Numbered from the stretch's first letter, positions 11,188 to 23,110 are shown. The stretch: DNA of 64,000 bases from Salticus scenicus (GCA_963930645.1 OZ005648.1:103392167-103456166); one strand, 5' to 3'. Notes: generated from the sequence alone by a model not told the origin. Made by a program: numbers and translations.

Positions 11188-11437
11188 CCCCGAACTATCG
11201 TTTCCGCATCCATCGTTTTCCCGCATTGATCGCTTTATTTCTATGGACCCTGCAAAAATCGCATATAAATAATGTTAACAAAATCGCATGTACCGTTCTT
11301 CAAATAGTCGTTTTCCCGCATTGATACTTGTAAATTTTTTTCCTGGAGGACAAACTGTTCCGTATGGCATACAAACTGGAATTACTTCTTTCATCCAAAA
11401 TTATTCCTTTTAATCATTTCCATAGAGGATCAAAATT

Positions 11438-11725
11438 GTGATGTCATGTCTCCTGACCATCTATTCATTTTGCCATTTCAGCATGGTAGGAAGTAACTTC
11501 TTCAGAAATCCAGAAAATTGTTTCCTGAAATGCGGTTACGTGCGAAAAAATGATGAAGAATACCAAGCAAAAAGGCAGGAAAATGATGATGATGTTGCTA
11601 ATAATGCAGATGAAGAGTGCTTGCGCATAGCACAGGATGCGTCTAGTACAAAATTTAGTGATAATATTTGCATTAGTCAAGACATTGCGACATGCGGTAC
11701 CCTAAATCATAGAAAAAATGTATGA
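11438..11725 (+). pseudogene. Tigger/pogo-like transposase C-terminal remnant
   Basis: A 95-codon frame reads …NPENCFLKCGYVRKNDEEY… then an acidic stretch (ENDDDVANNADEE), then …ECLRIAQDA… and DIATCGTLNH. The 'I-x-NCF-x-KCGF' motif followed by an acidic tail and a late 'VATCGTLTDEEI'-type motif is the usual end of Tigger/jerky DDE transposases. The first residues upstream of NPENCF do not fit the family, and the DDE catalytic core is absent. The element cannot encode transposase. The surrounding terminal repeats support the call. Confidence 0.5.
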
Positions 11726-12150
11726 TTTCAAAAAATAAAAATAATGGCAAAGAAATAGAAGATACTTTTCACGCCGATGGCTGAATTATGAAGTTTAGAA
11801 ATGGACGAACTTTTATTTAAGCACATGAAATTACAGAAAAGGACTAGAAAAATCTTGTAAATCTGAAAAATTCCCTGTTTAATTTATAAAAGGAACAAAA
11901 ATATCCCAACATAAAATTTTTGATTTTTAAAAATATATTTTACTTAATGATCTACAACATTGATTTATTTCTTTGACAGTTTGGAAAGTAACAAATTAGT
12001 TTTTATTAGTAGTATACTGTACACATTGTGTGCTTTAATCCATAAGCGTTGTTTCTTCGGGTTTTGACTTTAACCCCCATTCGTCGTTTTCCCGCTTTCA
12101 TCGTTTTCTATCACGCACCCCTTGAAAAACGATGGATTGAGGTTCTAAGT

Positions 12151-12335
12151 ATATAAGTATTTAAAAAACCGAAATCACGGATATACAAAATGTTATAAAA
12201 TTAATAACGTTTCATTATTATTAGTTTTTATACTTTTTTTCTCAAAACATTTCCAGAGTGAAACAGTAAAATTTTTTCTCATTTCGGTAGGATGTTAATT
12301 TTTTTTCAATATTTGCAAATAAACCCCTGTCGCAT
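12151..12335. other. no gene seen
   Basis: AT-rich spacer between the Tigger relic and the S MITE arm. Confidence 0.5.
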
Positions 12336-12488
12336 CATAGCCTCCTACACTAGATGGCTTCCGCGTGGCTCGGAAATTTGGCATCTGTTCAAGCGGTAGA
12401 CAGTGCCACATGGTACAGATTGCGCGACTTTTTTATTCAGCTGTCACCAATAATTTCAAAAAGTGATATATGATATATGATATATGTA
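12336..12488. mobile_element. S-family MITE, left arm only (S1)
   Basis: Starts catagcctcctacactagat and continues with 'ggcttccgcgtggctcgg', 'cggtagacagtgccacatgg' and 'cagctgtcaccaataattt', as in the full copies at 25559, 37758 and 61566. It is cut at a short ATATG repeat where copy A2 begins; the right arm is not found. Confidence 0.75.
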
Positions 12489-12930
12489 CATACTTACCAA
12501 CCATCTCATTAACCCGTTAGTAATCGCTATAGACAGCGCCATCTATTACAAATTCCGCACTTTTTATTTAACTGTCACCAATAATTTTAAGAAGTGATGT
12601 GATCGACGTTTCTTCGATTTTATTTACGTTTTATGTATATCAAATGCCACTTCTAAAAATTGTTAGTGGCTATTGAATAAAAAAATCTGGCAACACTGAA
12701 GGATGGGCGGCAAATCGAGCGACTACTAACGGGTTCATAAACGTAACATTGTTACGCCCCTTTAAAACACATCCTTTTTTAATTTTAGAGTGATTTTCTC
12801 CACATGTAGTTACGATTAAATAAGAATGAAATTACACTAAAAACAGACTGGTGTGAAAAAAAAAAAAAAAAAAAAAAAAAGGCGGGTACAAAAAGTCTTA
12901 CGAATCATAATGAGATGGTTGGCAAGTATG
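12489..12930. mobile_element. palindromic MITE, subfamily A (copy A2), interrupted
   Basis: Left end catacttaccaaccatctca and right end tgagatggttggcaagtatg. The core block 'gttacgcccctttaaaacac' resumes at ~12750, after a foreign element at 12513-12733. A 24-nt A run lies in the right arm. No clear target duplication. Confidence 0.8.
12513..12733. mobile_element. MITE with CCCGTTAGTA ends (family G)
   Basis: CCCGTTAGTAATCGC at the left and GCGACTACTAACGGG at the right are inverted repeats. The interior ('agacagcgccatctattaca', 'ctgtcaccaataattttaag', 'gacgtttcttcgattttatt', 'tgaataaaaaaatctggcaa') is clearly related to the S-family core although the ends are different. Inserted into the left arm of A2 at or near TTAA. 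Confidence 0.75.
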
Positions 12931-14929
12931 CATTACGGTCGAAAAAAAATATTTTGACCTTTAAAAAATGTGAAAATGTATTTATTGTTTGTGTTCCTCA
13001 AATTTTTCTTAGACTGATGAAAGATTCTTGAAGTGATGTAGCAATTAATTATAAAAAATGTGAAGATCGTTAAAATATGCCAAACGAAAACAGCAATAAC
13101 GTTCGTACCTTACCATACAACCTTACTGGAATATCTATTGCTTTGTTGAGAGATTAAAAGGAGACCTATTCTTATAAGTATTTTCTATATTTCTGCCTTA
13201 CATTCGATTTTACACGCTTTTAAAATTAATGGTACTTTTAAAGAACCGGCGGGTAGATAAATTGTTAAATGATGATATCCGTCATTTTTAGCTCAAAAAT
13301 TTTCAGAGAGGATTGAGAATAACTTACTGTTTGCTGATTGGTCCACGGATCCACCTCAGAACTTAGTTTCTGGATGGAAACCGGGATTCGATCTGAAACT
13401 GCATTTTATTTCTCTTTAATCCTCCTCTGAATTTTATTTTTATTTCTTGATAGAATTCTTAGGGAAAAAAAAAAAAAGAAATGTATGGCCCCTTTTTTTT
13501 TAATTGCGGGACTCCGAGCGACTTCCTGTGCCCCTTGCGGCGCCCTGCTCAGCTCTTTATTCCTTTTCGCCGTCCAGACTGTCTTCGTCAACGCACGCAG
13601 CTGTTTTCTGCTGCACTTATATTTTCAAGGAGATTTTAATTTAATTTTTAATTTAATTTAATTTATTTTTTATGTTTATTTAATTTAATTTATTATTTAT
13701 TTTTTTTTTATCTCTTGCTGCTTCACTCAGATTAATTTCCCTGCTAACGCGGGAGAGTTTCTGAGACTAAATTCTAAATTTATTTTTTAATTAAAAAGCC
13801 TTCGGCTTTTTAATATTTTATTTTCTGTAAAATCATTTTTATGTTTTTTGGCACTTTCGATGGAGGTAAGCAACGGTTGCGACCGATTGCAGGTACTCCG
13901 AAGCAAATACGTTGACGTTGACGTTAAATCATGATATTGAAAATTACACAAAGGTCATCATTTTCTTATAAAAAATTGTTTTTTATTAAGACAGAACATT
14001 ATATTACATATCATATTAATTGATTAAAATAATTTTTTGGAATACCGTTGATTAGATAAAGCCATTAGTGAGTCTATGAGTGCTTCTACATTTGGAAATT
14101 GAGAAATTTAATTAAGAAAAATTCAAGAGAATGTTTGCTTACTATATTTATTTCTAACATTTAGTTAATTTTTTGCATTTTTGGCCTTTTTATAAATTTT
14201 ACTTTCTAATATGCAAGTATATTTTATAGAACTTACACCAGTAAATTGAAACGAAATATTTTGTTTACCACAAAAAAAAAATTCGCATAGTACTGTATCA
14301 GGATTCAATTTCCTTTTCGTCTGCATCCAAATGCTTCTCGTAACACTCACACTCAGTAGAGTGATTATTTTGTGATAGTCATTTATTACGCCGCGGCGTT
14401 GTTTTGTTTTGTTTTCGTTAATGGAACCGTAAGTTCGAAAATATGTACACTATTCTACTTAAAGTCAAGTAGTATATTTTAATTAACAAATTCTCTTCAA
14501 AACAAGTTTAGATTTTCTAGGCTATTCAGAAATATTTATTCTCAACCCCTTTTAATACCGATTTAAATATTTTATTAAATGTTCCATATATTAGAGTCAG
14601 AAAATTGTTTCAATATTTTATCGCATTCACATATACAAGGTAGTAGACCACATATCATATGTACGAGGTAGTGACTACCTCTACATTATATATGCAAAAT
14701 ATTTTTACAATGTTAAATAAACATACTAGGATTTTAATGTAAGAAACAATCACAAATCCCCACTTCAAAGAATGTAATATAATGAGATATTTGCAGAAAA
14801 AAGTAAGCATATAATAAAGATTCTTTTAACTAAAAAGGATGGAATGGATATTTCACACGCTATACTAGAAATTCTTAATTTACAATCATTGTCTTAGAAT
14901 CAAATATTTGTAAAATTACACCGCTCTGA
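12931..14929. other. no gene seen; GC-richer patch and a strong hairpin
   Basis: Mostly AT-rich. A G+C-richer patch around 13500-13620 encodes nothing recognisable. A perfect 11-bp hairpin lies at 13790-13814 (ATTAAAAAGCC, loop TTC, complement), followed by T-rich sequence. It resembles a bacterial terminator in form only; nothing else here is bacterial. Confidence 0.5.
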
Positions 14930-14939
14930 AAAAAAAAAA

Positions 14940-15247
14940 AGAGATTTGATACCATTTTTGCTGATTTTTATGTAAAATTACCTCCTGAATTCGAATATGA
15001 CTCCCATTTTGCTCAGTCAACCACGGTTTTCTAGATACACCAACCCCTCCCTCAATTTCTTTCCCTGTTGGATAATTTAAGACCATGAATTTGATTTGAA
15101 GACTAAAAAATAAATAATTTAACACCTAAAAACAAAAAAAATATACATAAAGTTTAAAAAATAACTTTAATAACAGATTTAAAAAATATAAGATATGTAA
15201 TGCATAGTTTCTGTGACAAATCACCCCCCCCCCTCACACACAGACAC

Positions 15248-15278
<31 letters not shown>

Positions 15279-15715
15279 CCCTTGTTTAGAATTTTCTAAC
15301 TCTGCGGCCCCTCAGAAGATATTTAAAGGTTAAAATAAACCTCCCACTTCTTAAAAATCAAATTTGTAGTCATAAAATCACCAAAAAATAATAAAAATAG
15401 TTGGTCATTAATAAAAAACTGTGGGTGATACGGCAAAATGGGCGTCATATTCGGATTCGGGAGGCATACTTGCCAACCATCTCATTAATAATCGTGACAT
15501 TGTTCAAGCCCCTTTAAAAAACGCCCCTTTTCTACACCACTTTATTTTTAGAGCAAATTTCTCCATATGCAGTTACGATGAAATAAGAATAAAATTACTC
15601 TAAAAAAAGAATGGTGTGAAATAAAAGGCGGGTACTAAAAATATTATGATTCATAATGAGATGGTTGGCGAGTATGGGGAGGTCATTTTACGTAAGAATA
15701 TGCTGAAAATGGTGT
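14940..15715. repeat. diverged inverted repeat with A3 MITE inside its right arm
   Basis: The left arm (about 14945-15015, containing 'acctcctgaattcgaatatg' and 'actcccattttgctca') is matched in reverse on the right by 'gcaaaatgggcgtcatattc', 'ggattcgggagg', and then, after the A3 MITE, 'tcattttacgtaagaatatg'. The match resumes on the far side of A3, which proves A3 is a later insertion. The centre holds A runs and a C run. The class is unknown. Confidence 0.55.
15475..15676. mobile_element. palindromic MITE, subfamily A (copy A3)
   Basis: A 202-bp copy from catacttgccaaccatctca to tgagatggttggcgagtatg. It is flanked by GGGAGG on both sides, consistent with a partly eroded target duplication, and interrupts an older inverted repeat. 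Its core is typical: 'cacttta­tttttagagc'-type block, 'gcagttacgatgaaataaga', 'tggtgtgaaataaaaggcgg'. Confidence 0.85.
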
Positions 15716-15956
15716 CAGAGGCAATTTCCATGCCGAACAGTGTTATTAAAAAGTAAATGAGTATAAAATTAAATGTTGGATGAATGGAATCTAGCACTAA
15801 TAAAATTTATTGTGCCACTAATAAAGTAACTATACTAGCCATAATCAAACCGCTGCTGACACTTAAACAAGAAAATGCAAAAGGCTAATGAAAACTGCTC
15901 ATAGTAATATGAAAACATTATGTTTATCACAGCTAACTCTACACTAGTAATTAGAT
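15677..15956. other. no gene seen
   Basis: AT-rich spacer between A3 and the SINE, apart from the end of the older inverted repeat. Confidence 0.5.
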
Positions 15957-15968
15957 CCAATAGTTAGC

Positions 15969-16200
15969 GGTTACCACCAGAGGATGATCGGTTCTGCACT
16001 CAAAGCTATAGAAGTGAAGTGTAGGTTCGATCCCAGGTCGCTTTCATCTGCCTAGCCGTTTGGAGTTCTCCGAGAATTTCTTCTAAACTGGCGTAAATAC
16101 TGGCTAGGGCCTTTTAGAAAGACCCCCGCGGAGGGACTACCTCTCAAGCCTAGGACCCCTGTGCTGTAAATCGGCCTGAATCCAAACAACCCAAACCAAC
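15969..16200 (+). mobile_element. tRNA-derived SINE, copy 1
   Basis: A 232-bp body flanked by 12-bp duplications CCAATAGTTAGC (15957) and CCAATTGTTAGC (16201), one mismatch. The head is tRNA-like: a degenerate A box (gatgatcggttctgcactc) and a good B box (GGTTCGATCCC, ~16026). The body then shares 'gcctagccgtttggag', 'gcgtaaatactggctaggg' and 'ggcctgaatcc' with the minus-strand copy at 34551-34782. The 3' tail is AACCC/CCAA-rich. The long-variable-arm style is like tRNA-Ser or tRNA-Leu, but I would not fix the isoacceptor. Mobilised in trans by a LINE not present here. Confidence 0.85.
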
Positions 16201-16204
16201 CCAA

Positions 16205-16420
16205 TTGTTAGCTGTCAGCAGCAGCCCACTATTCCCATCCTTCTGTTTGTGCTATCCGCGGCCCATCACTCGCTCACTAACTTACTTCTATCCTACTGCA
16301 GGCAGTGGATTGGTCAAATTTGGCCACCTGTCAGCCAGCTATCAGATTTACCTTCGGCCACATAAACTTTTGATACCAATACGCCAATTACGACCGTTGT
16401 TGGTGGCTAAAACCTGACCT
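16205..16420. other. GC-richer patch beside the SINE, identity unknown
   Basis: Less AT-rich than its surroundings, with a splice-acceptor-like tract (tcctactgcag, ~16290-16303). A 70-codon plus-strand frame runs through it but shows no motif. It could be a fragment of an exon or of another repeat. I cannot assign it. Confidence 0.3.
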
Positions 16421-16816
16421 TATTTCTTCCATCATCTAAGTTTTGCTGATATATGTTGATGCATATACGTTATAAATCACTAATAAAGTCGCGACAAACT
16501 ACTTCGGATGTTTGTCATGGCTATTCTCATAAGGAGAAATAAAAAATACTTTTAAATAAATTAAACGAATTTTGCTAGTTTCTTATACAGTATAATATAA
16601 TATTTATAAAATAGTGCTTTTGTGTGTGTGTGTGTGTTATAAATTTAAAATATCTTAAAAATTTGTTTTTCAAAAATTTCTCCTCTTTATTTAAATTTAT
16701 TATTAACTTTTTGCGCAAAGAAAATATTTAGTTAGTGAAACCGTTCGTGCATTTCATTTGTTACCAAGATGATATTCTGCTTTATATCTTGAGTAAATAG
16801 TGATTATTAGATATTG
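16421..16816. other. no gene seen
   Basis: AT-rich spacer with a short (TG)n tract near 16621. Confidence 0.5.
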
Positions 16817-16818
16817 TA

Positions 16819-17050
16819 CAGTCGGGGAAAAAAACTCAACACTCGCTGTAATTTCGTTATTAATTGACGCAGAAAAATCTAATAGACCCTACTCAACAGG
16901 AAATTAAGTCGCGCTTTTTGAAAATGATGTCAAATTTTGAATTAGGGGTCATCTACACATTTAAACTTTTTTTCAATAGCAACACCCAATTTTGACTTCA
17001 CAATTGAATTTCTGAGATTCTGGCAGTGCGGAAAAATACGCAGCTTGAAT
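16819..17050 (+). mobile_element. family T element, truncated (CAGTCGGGG end)
   Basis: CAGTCGGGG-polyA follows a TA; next come 'ctgtaatttcgttattaatt', 'gacgcagaaaaatctaatag', 'aggggtcatctacac' and 'tagcaacacccaattttgac', ending with 'ctggcagtgcgg'. The copy at 48917-49166 is the same segment in reverse. The right part is missing. Confidence 0.65.
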
Positions 17051-17224
17051 ATTATACTCTAATGCTCCATACTTTAATATAACCAAAAATGTGTTAAGGA
17101 TTTATCTGTAAATCTACAAAAATAAAATTAAGATCTTACAAAAATTAGTCAAAAGATTTCTGTTTCACACCAGAAATATTTTAAGATAAAACATGTTATA
17201 AAAATAAAAAATAATTACACGTAA

Positions 17225-17480
17225 CTACATACTCTCCAACATCGTACAGCCCAATTCACAGCGCGGCCGACGCCGAGTAGAGAGACGAGTGAGACGTGAC
17301 ATAACCGAAAGGCTGTCTCTACTCCATCGCTCCATCTCGGTAGTAAGAGAAATAGCTATTCCGGGGCCCGTTTTCACTCGCACACGAGTCGTATCAGCTG
17401 ATCCATAAAGCAAGCGAGAAGGCGTCCCTAAAATGACGTCAGTTTTACCGATTATGATAGAAAACGTAGCGATATAACCA
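17225..17480. promoter_or_regulatory. CpG-rich end block with a TGACGTCA (CRE-like) site
   Basis: A G+C-rich island in an otherwise AT-rich region, with a perfect TGACGTCA at 17434-17441 in the context aaaatgacgtcag. The same context occurs at the opposite end of the palindrome. Known binding site type for CREB/ATF factors; any promoter role here is inference. Confidence 0.35.
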
Positions 17481-17499
17481 ATAGGAAAGTTTCATCGGA

Positions 17500-20400
17500 A
17501 TATTGTTTGTAATCAAAAGCACGTTGAGAATGCATACTGCGTAGTTGTAGAAATTCAATTTTAGACATTCAATTGTGTGCATTCCACATTCACTCTACTT
17601 TAAATTTTCCCAACAATATTTTAATTATGAATTATATAAGTTCGTAATTTCAGACTGAAATATTATTGTTTTATGTATGTGAATAATGAATATTTTGTCA
17701 TATACATAAACATTAATTATTCGGTCATCTTCACATTGGATTACACAATTTCTTATGAATATCTTCTTATAATGGAAAAAAAAAGTATTATGAAGTAGAA
17801 AAATCCAATTACAAGCTCTAAATAGGTAAGGAGATTGATTTATATATTCTTGCTTGGTTATTAAATTTCAGTTGAAAATTTGATATATATAAATTATTAG
17901 TATTGATATAAAGATTTTTGTTTTAAATAATGTTACATCATACGTACAAAGTTTAAATAAAATACAACAATTGCTATGAAATTTTTAAATTTACATTGTT
18001 TGCTTACAAAGTTTTTAATTCTGTGTCTTTTTTAACATCAGTTTTTCAATTCATTTTAAAGGTTTTATAATATTAAAAAAATTGCTATTTCCTCTGTTCC
18101 TCCAAACTGTGTTCTTCCCCAAAAATAATTACAACAATGAAAGCACCTGAATTTAATAATTTAAATACATTCATCTTCCTATATTTCATGTTTAATTTTC
18201 TGAAAACTTAATATTTATAAAACTGGTAGCATTAGCATAACTTTTTTTTTAAGAAAAATTATATGGTTTACATGATTTATAAAACAATTGACACATCTAT
18301 ACTTATTTGTTATATTGTTAAACCTCCATTTCTTCATCTTTGTTTAAATACAACTAAAAATGTGCTGTGAGAGTTTCTAGTTATACACTAAAATGTATAT
18401 CAATAATTTTGTGTGGCTCTATAAACTAATCATAAATGCTAATTACACCATAGGGAACATGCTTTTTTGCTTCTGGTAAATGTATAAATTTCGTAATGTT
18501 TTATGCAGTATAATAATAAAAATTTAAAGAAATACTCACATACACCATAATGTATCAGAGTTCTTTTGTGAGACTTTATGCACAGACAAATAGTACTTTT
18601 TATACCATTTGTTTAAATTATAGAGGAAGAGATCTTGGAATTGAATATACTTCTTATAAAATACTAAAAATTTAGAATAGTTGAAAAGATAAATAAATAA
18701 AAAACTTTCAAATAATTTCCATTTATATCTCATACAGTATTAACAGGTTTCTCATACAGGATTAACAGGTTTTGATGGTTTATATCACCAGTTTAAAAAT
18801 TGAACTGTTACTAATGGAAAATATCTAAATATAAAATAAACAGATTAAATTATTTGAAGAAACACTATAGTAAGATTGTTGTGCATTCTGATAGTTACAT
18901 TTTTGTATTACAAAGAAATTTATTTATAATCAATTTTAGTAGGTAAATGCACACATTGGACATTCCATTGTTTAAAAAAAGAAAAATAGCTTTTATAGTG
19001 GGTTGTAAGCATGTTGACCGTATTGAAGAACTTATGTTTATTATTTTTGTAAAATGGACATAACATTTGGTTTCTAAATATTTCGCAGGATAGTATAATA
19101 CTGTTTTCACCATTACATTATATATATATGTATAAATAAAAATTTGAATACACAAACTGAAGAATTTTCCATAATTTATAATTATCATGGGGAAAATAAA
19201 AACTTTTACTAGACATGCACAAAATAATTTAGTTCTTCAGATTTTCCTGTACCGTTTATATTCAGGTGAATATTTACTTTTGCCAAGTTTTTCGATGACT
19301 TCAATATTTCCAAACAGAGTAATTTGTTATCCAATGTCTAAATGTTCAGCTTCATTATTGCCAAATATAGTAACTTTTGTCATATTTCTAGCATTTAAAA
19401 ATTTGCAATCACTTTTTCACTTATTTATTTTCAAGAGATATTTGTTAAAGGGCATAAAATCTATTTTGAATAAATATGATTAAAAAGACATAAAACCTAT
19501 TGCCAATAAACACAGTATATGTATATATATATACATATAATACTTGGTGTGAACACTAGATGAAATCATTCTATACACATATTTATAACATTTTTATACA
19601 CAACTCTACATATTACTATATACATGACAAGCCAACAATTTTTCGTCAAATGCAACTCTTTATAGTAATATCTTTACAGTTCAAAATACTAAACAGAAGA
19701 ATTCTGTTTTAAAATATTTTTTCTCTTTAATCAGATGAAAATTATTAAGTCTTTTCACTATTTAAATTACAGAAAAGAATATATTTCAAATATCCCAAAT
19801 ATCATTCTTTATTATTTACTAAAAGTATTCAGTATCATATACTATATTTAGCAATGCTGAAAGCACCGAGTGAAACCATATTTCTCTTAATATAGTTATA
19901 AAAATTTCTTTAAGCAAAATCTTGTATAAGTTATCAAAATAGAAATAAAAGTCCCTAATTTATCAAAGTATATCTTATTATTCTACTATGGTGCTTTACT
20001 TTTTTAAATAATAAAAACAAAGTACTTATTTTCATTGAAATAAAAATTAATAATTTCATGAATTCAGAGTGGAAGCCAATAGCGAATCTATTGACTTATT
20101 ATTTATATTACAATTTACTGTTTATTTAGCTAAAAATTAATAATAAATTTCATTTTTCATTAAAAAACTCATACTTCATTCCCTAGAGAGAGAGAGAGGA
20201 TGAAACTACCTAACAGTGAAAAGCACCTGAAAACAACTATTTGGGATGCAAAATAAATGACCTATTATAAAAAAAAATATCTATTAAAACCTATAACAAA
20301 TGATATTTAGAGAGTTGTTAAAACGTTATAATGCAAATTAAACATTCAAAATGAGAAATTTCTTTAAAAACAAAATAATCTAACATGAAATTGAGAGACA

Positions 20401-22860
20401 ACATAAGTTTGAAAATTTGGTTTGCATGATTTACAAAACAATTTGCATGTCTGTTTATCTCTTACATTCGTTGCTTATATGAAAGTAGTATGTATATGTT
20501 TTTATTTAATATCTTGTATCATAAAAAACTATTCTCTTGTTATGATGGTAAACTTAAAAATTGTTCAAGCATACTGATTGTGATTGTTCATATATTTAAA
20601 CTTTCCAAAAAAGTTAAAAGGTATTTAAGACTTGGTTGATTTTTTTTGACAGTTGTTGAAAATTGTTTATTCACATGAAAATTGTTTATGTCTCTACATA
20701 AATTGTTTTCATAACTTTTGTCATGTAAATAATAGTTTGTTGGATTATTTCAAGAATATCTATCATTCATAAACTAAAGCATTTCTTTGAAAATTTCAAT
20801 ATTCTCGAAACTGTTGCATTATAACATGGGATCTCTTATTATAAACAAGCGATTTATCGCCAAATGTGACCTTTAACAACAACTTCAAGACTTTTGTTAT
20901 GAAACAAAGAGAAGCAAAATCTATTTTAAAATACAATTTTCTCTTTGATTAATTAAAAATTGATAAAATCTTTATATTTCTTAAATCTGAAATATGTATA
21001 AATTTATAGACAGGTTCAGTATAATACATCATTTAGCAACTTTTCAAAATTGTAACCAAAATTCGCCAAATTGACATTTTAGCATTTTGAAGCCATTTGA
21101 AAGTTAGCTGTAATTCTGTTTTTCTCTAGATAATGACATGGTGGTTTTTTAACACACATATATAGGTATCAATAACATACAATTTAATTAAGGAAATAAC
21201 ATTAAATCGTCTTGCAAATAATAAATTAATTAGATTTATACATTCAATGTATGTTATGAAATACAATCTAACTTCATAGAATTATTAATTGATATTTGAA
21301 GGTAGAATTTGTAGTCTAGGAAAGTTTTATTTTTATCAATGAAAACATTTTTTTTTTTTTTTTTTTAGTTTCTCAAAAATAAAAAAAAACATAATATAAC
21401 AACAATAATATACCTATGTAAAAATATTGACTTTTATGTTACTTTTGATAATTTATAAGAGATTTTGCTTTTAAAGAGATTTTGCTTAAAGAGATTTTAT
21501 AACTATGTTTTAAAAAGATGTAATTTAACCCATGCTTTCAAACTCTAATATATTTAATACCTCCTAAATATTTAAGTTAAATTACTAGTTTATGGTTTTT
21601 TGATGATTTTTCACATAACATAAACCATTAAAAACCTGTGAATCCTGTATGAAAATTATTTGATAGGTCTTTTCAATTGTGATATGATTTTTCGAGAAGA
21701 AATTCAATTCTTAGATAAGATATAGGCTACACAAATGCATTATATTTTAAGTTTTATTTATAAAAGTAAAGCTTGAGATTTCTTGCTCTTGAATTTGAAC
21801 AAATAATATAAATAACACTACTGGTTCATGAATACAGTCTCATGAGAGAATTCTGATATATTGCATATGTGAATATTTCTTTAATGGTATATATTATCTT
21901 TATATATCACAAAACATAATAAAATTTATACATAATTCAGAGCCACAAAACCATGTTTTCTAATGAATAAGGTGTAATTAGCATTAATGATTGAATTACA
22001 TGTTTATATAAAATTAATCAAGTACATTTTTAAAAATAAGTAGAAATCTTTTTAAATGCATTTTTTGTTGCTGTTGTATTGAAACAAGGATGAGAAGTTG
22101 GAGGTTTAAAAATGTAACAAATGGGTACAGATGCAAAATGTTTTATAAATCATGCAAACCATCTGTTTTTTTTTTTTTTTTTTTCTTTCTTCATCTTTTA
22201 ATTTATTGAAATTTGAATTTTAAAGCAATAAATTTTGTAAATATCAGATTTGCAAAAAATTTAATGTATGATCATTCAATAAAATTTGATATAATATGTG
22301 TGAAGGGAGAAAATCCAATTATAAAACAGATTCACAACTAGATTATAATATAAAAATTTATTATTTCATTATTATTGAAAAAACTTAAAAAACAAACTTC
22401 ACAAAAAGGCATTATGGTAATTCAAAAGTCAATAGTTGTTTAACTAATGTATTTCATAAATTAGAACTGATAGAAAATAGAATTAGTAAATGAACATGGT
22501 TATTACTTAATGCTAAAATATTTACTTCTTACCTATTTACAACTTGGTGATACTTTGGTATTGAATTTTCATCCCAGAAGAGGCATATTTCTTTATGTAG
22601 TATCCACCCACTTTAAAGATAAAGGACTGAATTCCTACTGCTTATGAATATGGCAAAATTTTAAATATCCACATTCACAAAACAATAGCCATTCAGTCTA
22701 AAAAATGAAATTTCATCTTTACCATTTTCGTTAAAAATAATGTTGAAAACTATATAACTTTCGATTATAATTTTACAAAATAATACATTTAAAATATAGT
22801 TAAAATAAATAATAAAATAATAATGAAAGGTTATTTTCTTAAAAAACGCAGTATAACTTC
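17500..22860. other. palindrome interior, no gene seen
   Basis: Very AT-rich. Frames at 18536-18733, 18895-19188 and 19187-19483 encode hydrophobic, Phe/Ile/Leu/Lys-biased sequence expected by chance in such DNA. T runs lie near 21350 and 22167. Confidence 0.5.
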
Positions 22861-22879
22861 ACAAAATAATGGTAAATCT

Positions 22880-23100
22880 GTCGTAAATTTCTTTTACGCG
22901 CACTTCTCCATCGCTGCTTTTCGGTTCTCGCCGACATAGAAGCAGCCGAGTTCGCGATGCAAACAATCGAGACATTTAACACAACGATGGAGTAGAGAAA
23001 AGGAGCCCCAGAATTGCTATTTCTCACTCACCGGAAACGCTGACGTCAAAATGACGTCAGAGATGGGCGTTGTCACTGCCATTTCTCCGCTCGTACGTAC
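22880..23100. promoter_or_regulatory. CpG-rich end block with two TGACGTCA sites
   Basis: The counterpart of the block at 17225-17480. TGACGTCA occurs twice, at 23041-23048 and 23052-23059, only 3 bp apart. It shares the inverted 'gccccagaattgctatttct' segment with the left block. A regulatory role is inference. Confidence 0.35.
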
Positions 23101-23110
23101 TCTGAATCGG

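Larger units (their letters stand above)
11005..12150 (+). mobile_element. pogo/Tigger-type DNA transposon relic
   Basis: A TA is followed at ~11005 by CAGGGAAACCACGAT, and a matching degenerate end (aaaacgatggattgaggttc) lies near 12120-12145. Just inside both ends are repeats of 'tcgttttcccgcattgatcg' (left, several copies from ~11210) and 'tcgttttcccgctttcatcg' (right, ~12081). A fragment of transposase C-terminus lies between. A 167-bp CAGTGTTGCC MITE is inserted in the left end. Boundaries are approximate. Confidence 0.5.
17225..23110. mobile_element. 5.9-kb diverged palindromic element with CpG-rich ends
   Basis: Matching blocks occur in reverse order about one centre near 20190. Their coordinate sums are nearly constant: 'agaaatagctattccgggg' at 17348 pairs with 23005-23024; 'atggtttacatgatttataa' at ~18265 with ~22160; 'aaatgctaattacacc' at ~18435 with ~21985; 'tcatacaggattaacaggtt' at ~18752 with ~21645. 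This indicates one large inverted repeat with arms of ~2.5 kb, strongly diverged. Both outer ends are CpG-richer and hold TGACGTCA sites. No transposase frame is seen, and the termini are not sharply defined. An additional direct partial copy of the 18260 block occurs at ~20410. Confidence 0.55.

Noticed and set aside
13790..13814. Bacterial-type intrinsic terminator, suggesting a bacterial insertion
   Set aside because: Only the hairpin and T-rich tail are present. There is no bacterial gene, and surrounding composition and repeats are eukaryotic.
18895..19483. Back-to-back ~97-codon frames with hydrophobic stretches
   Set aside because: The Phe/Ile/Leu/Lys bias follows from AT-rich DNA within the diverged palindrome; the opposite arm does not conserve the frames.
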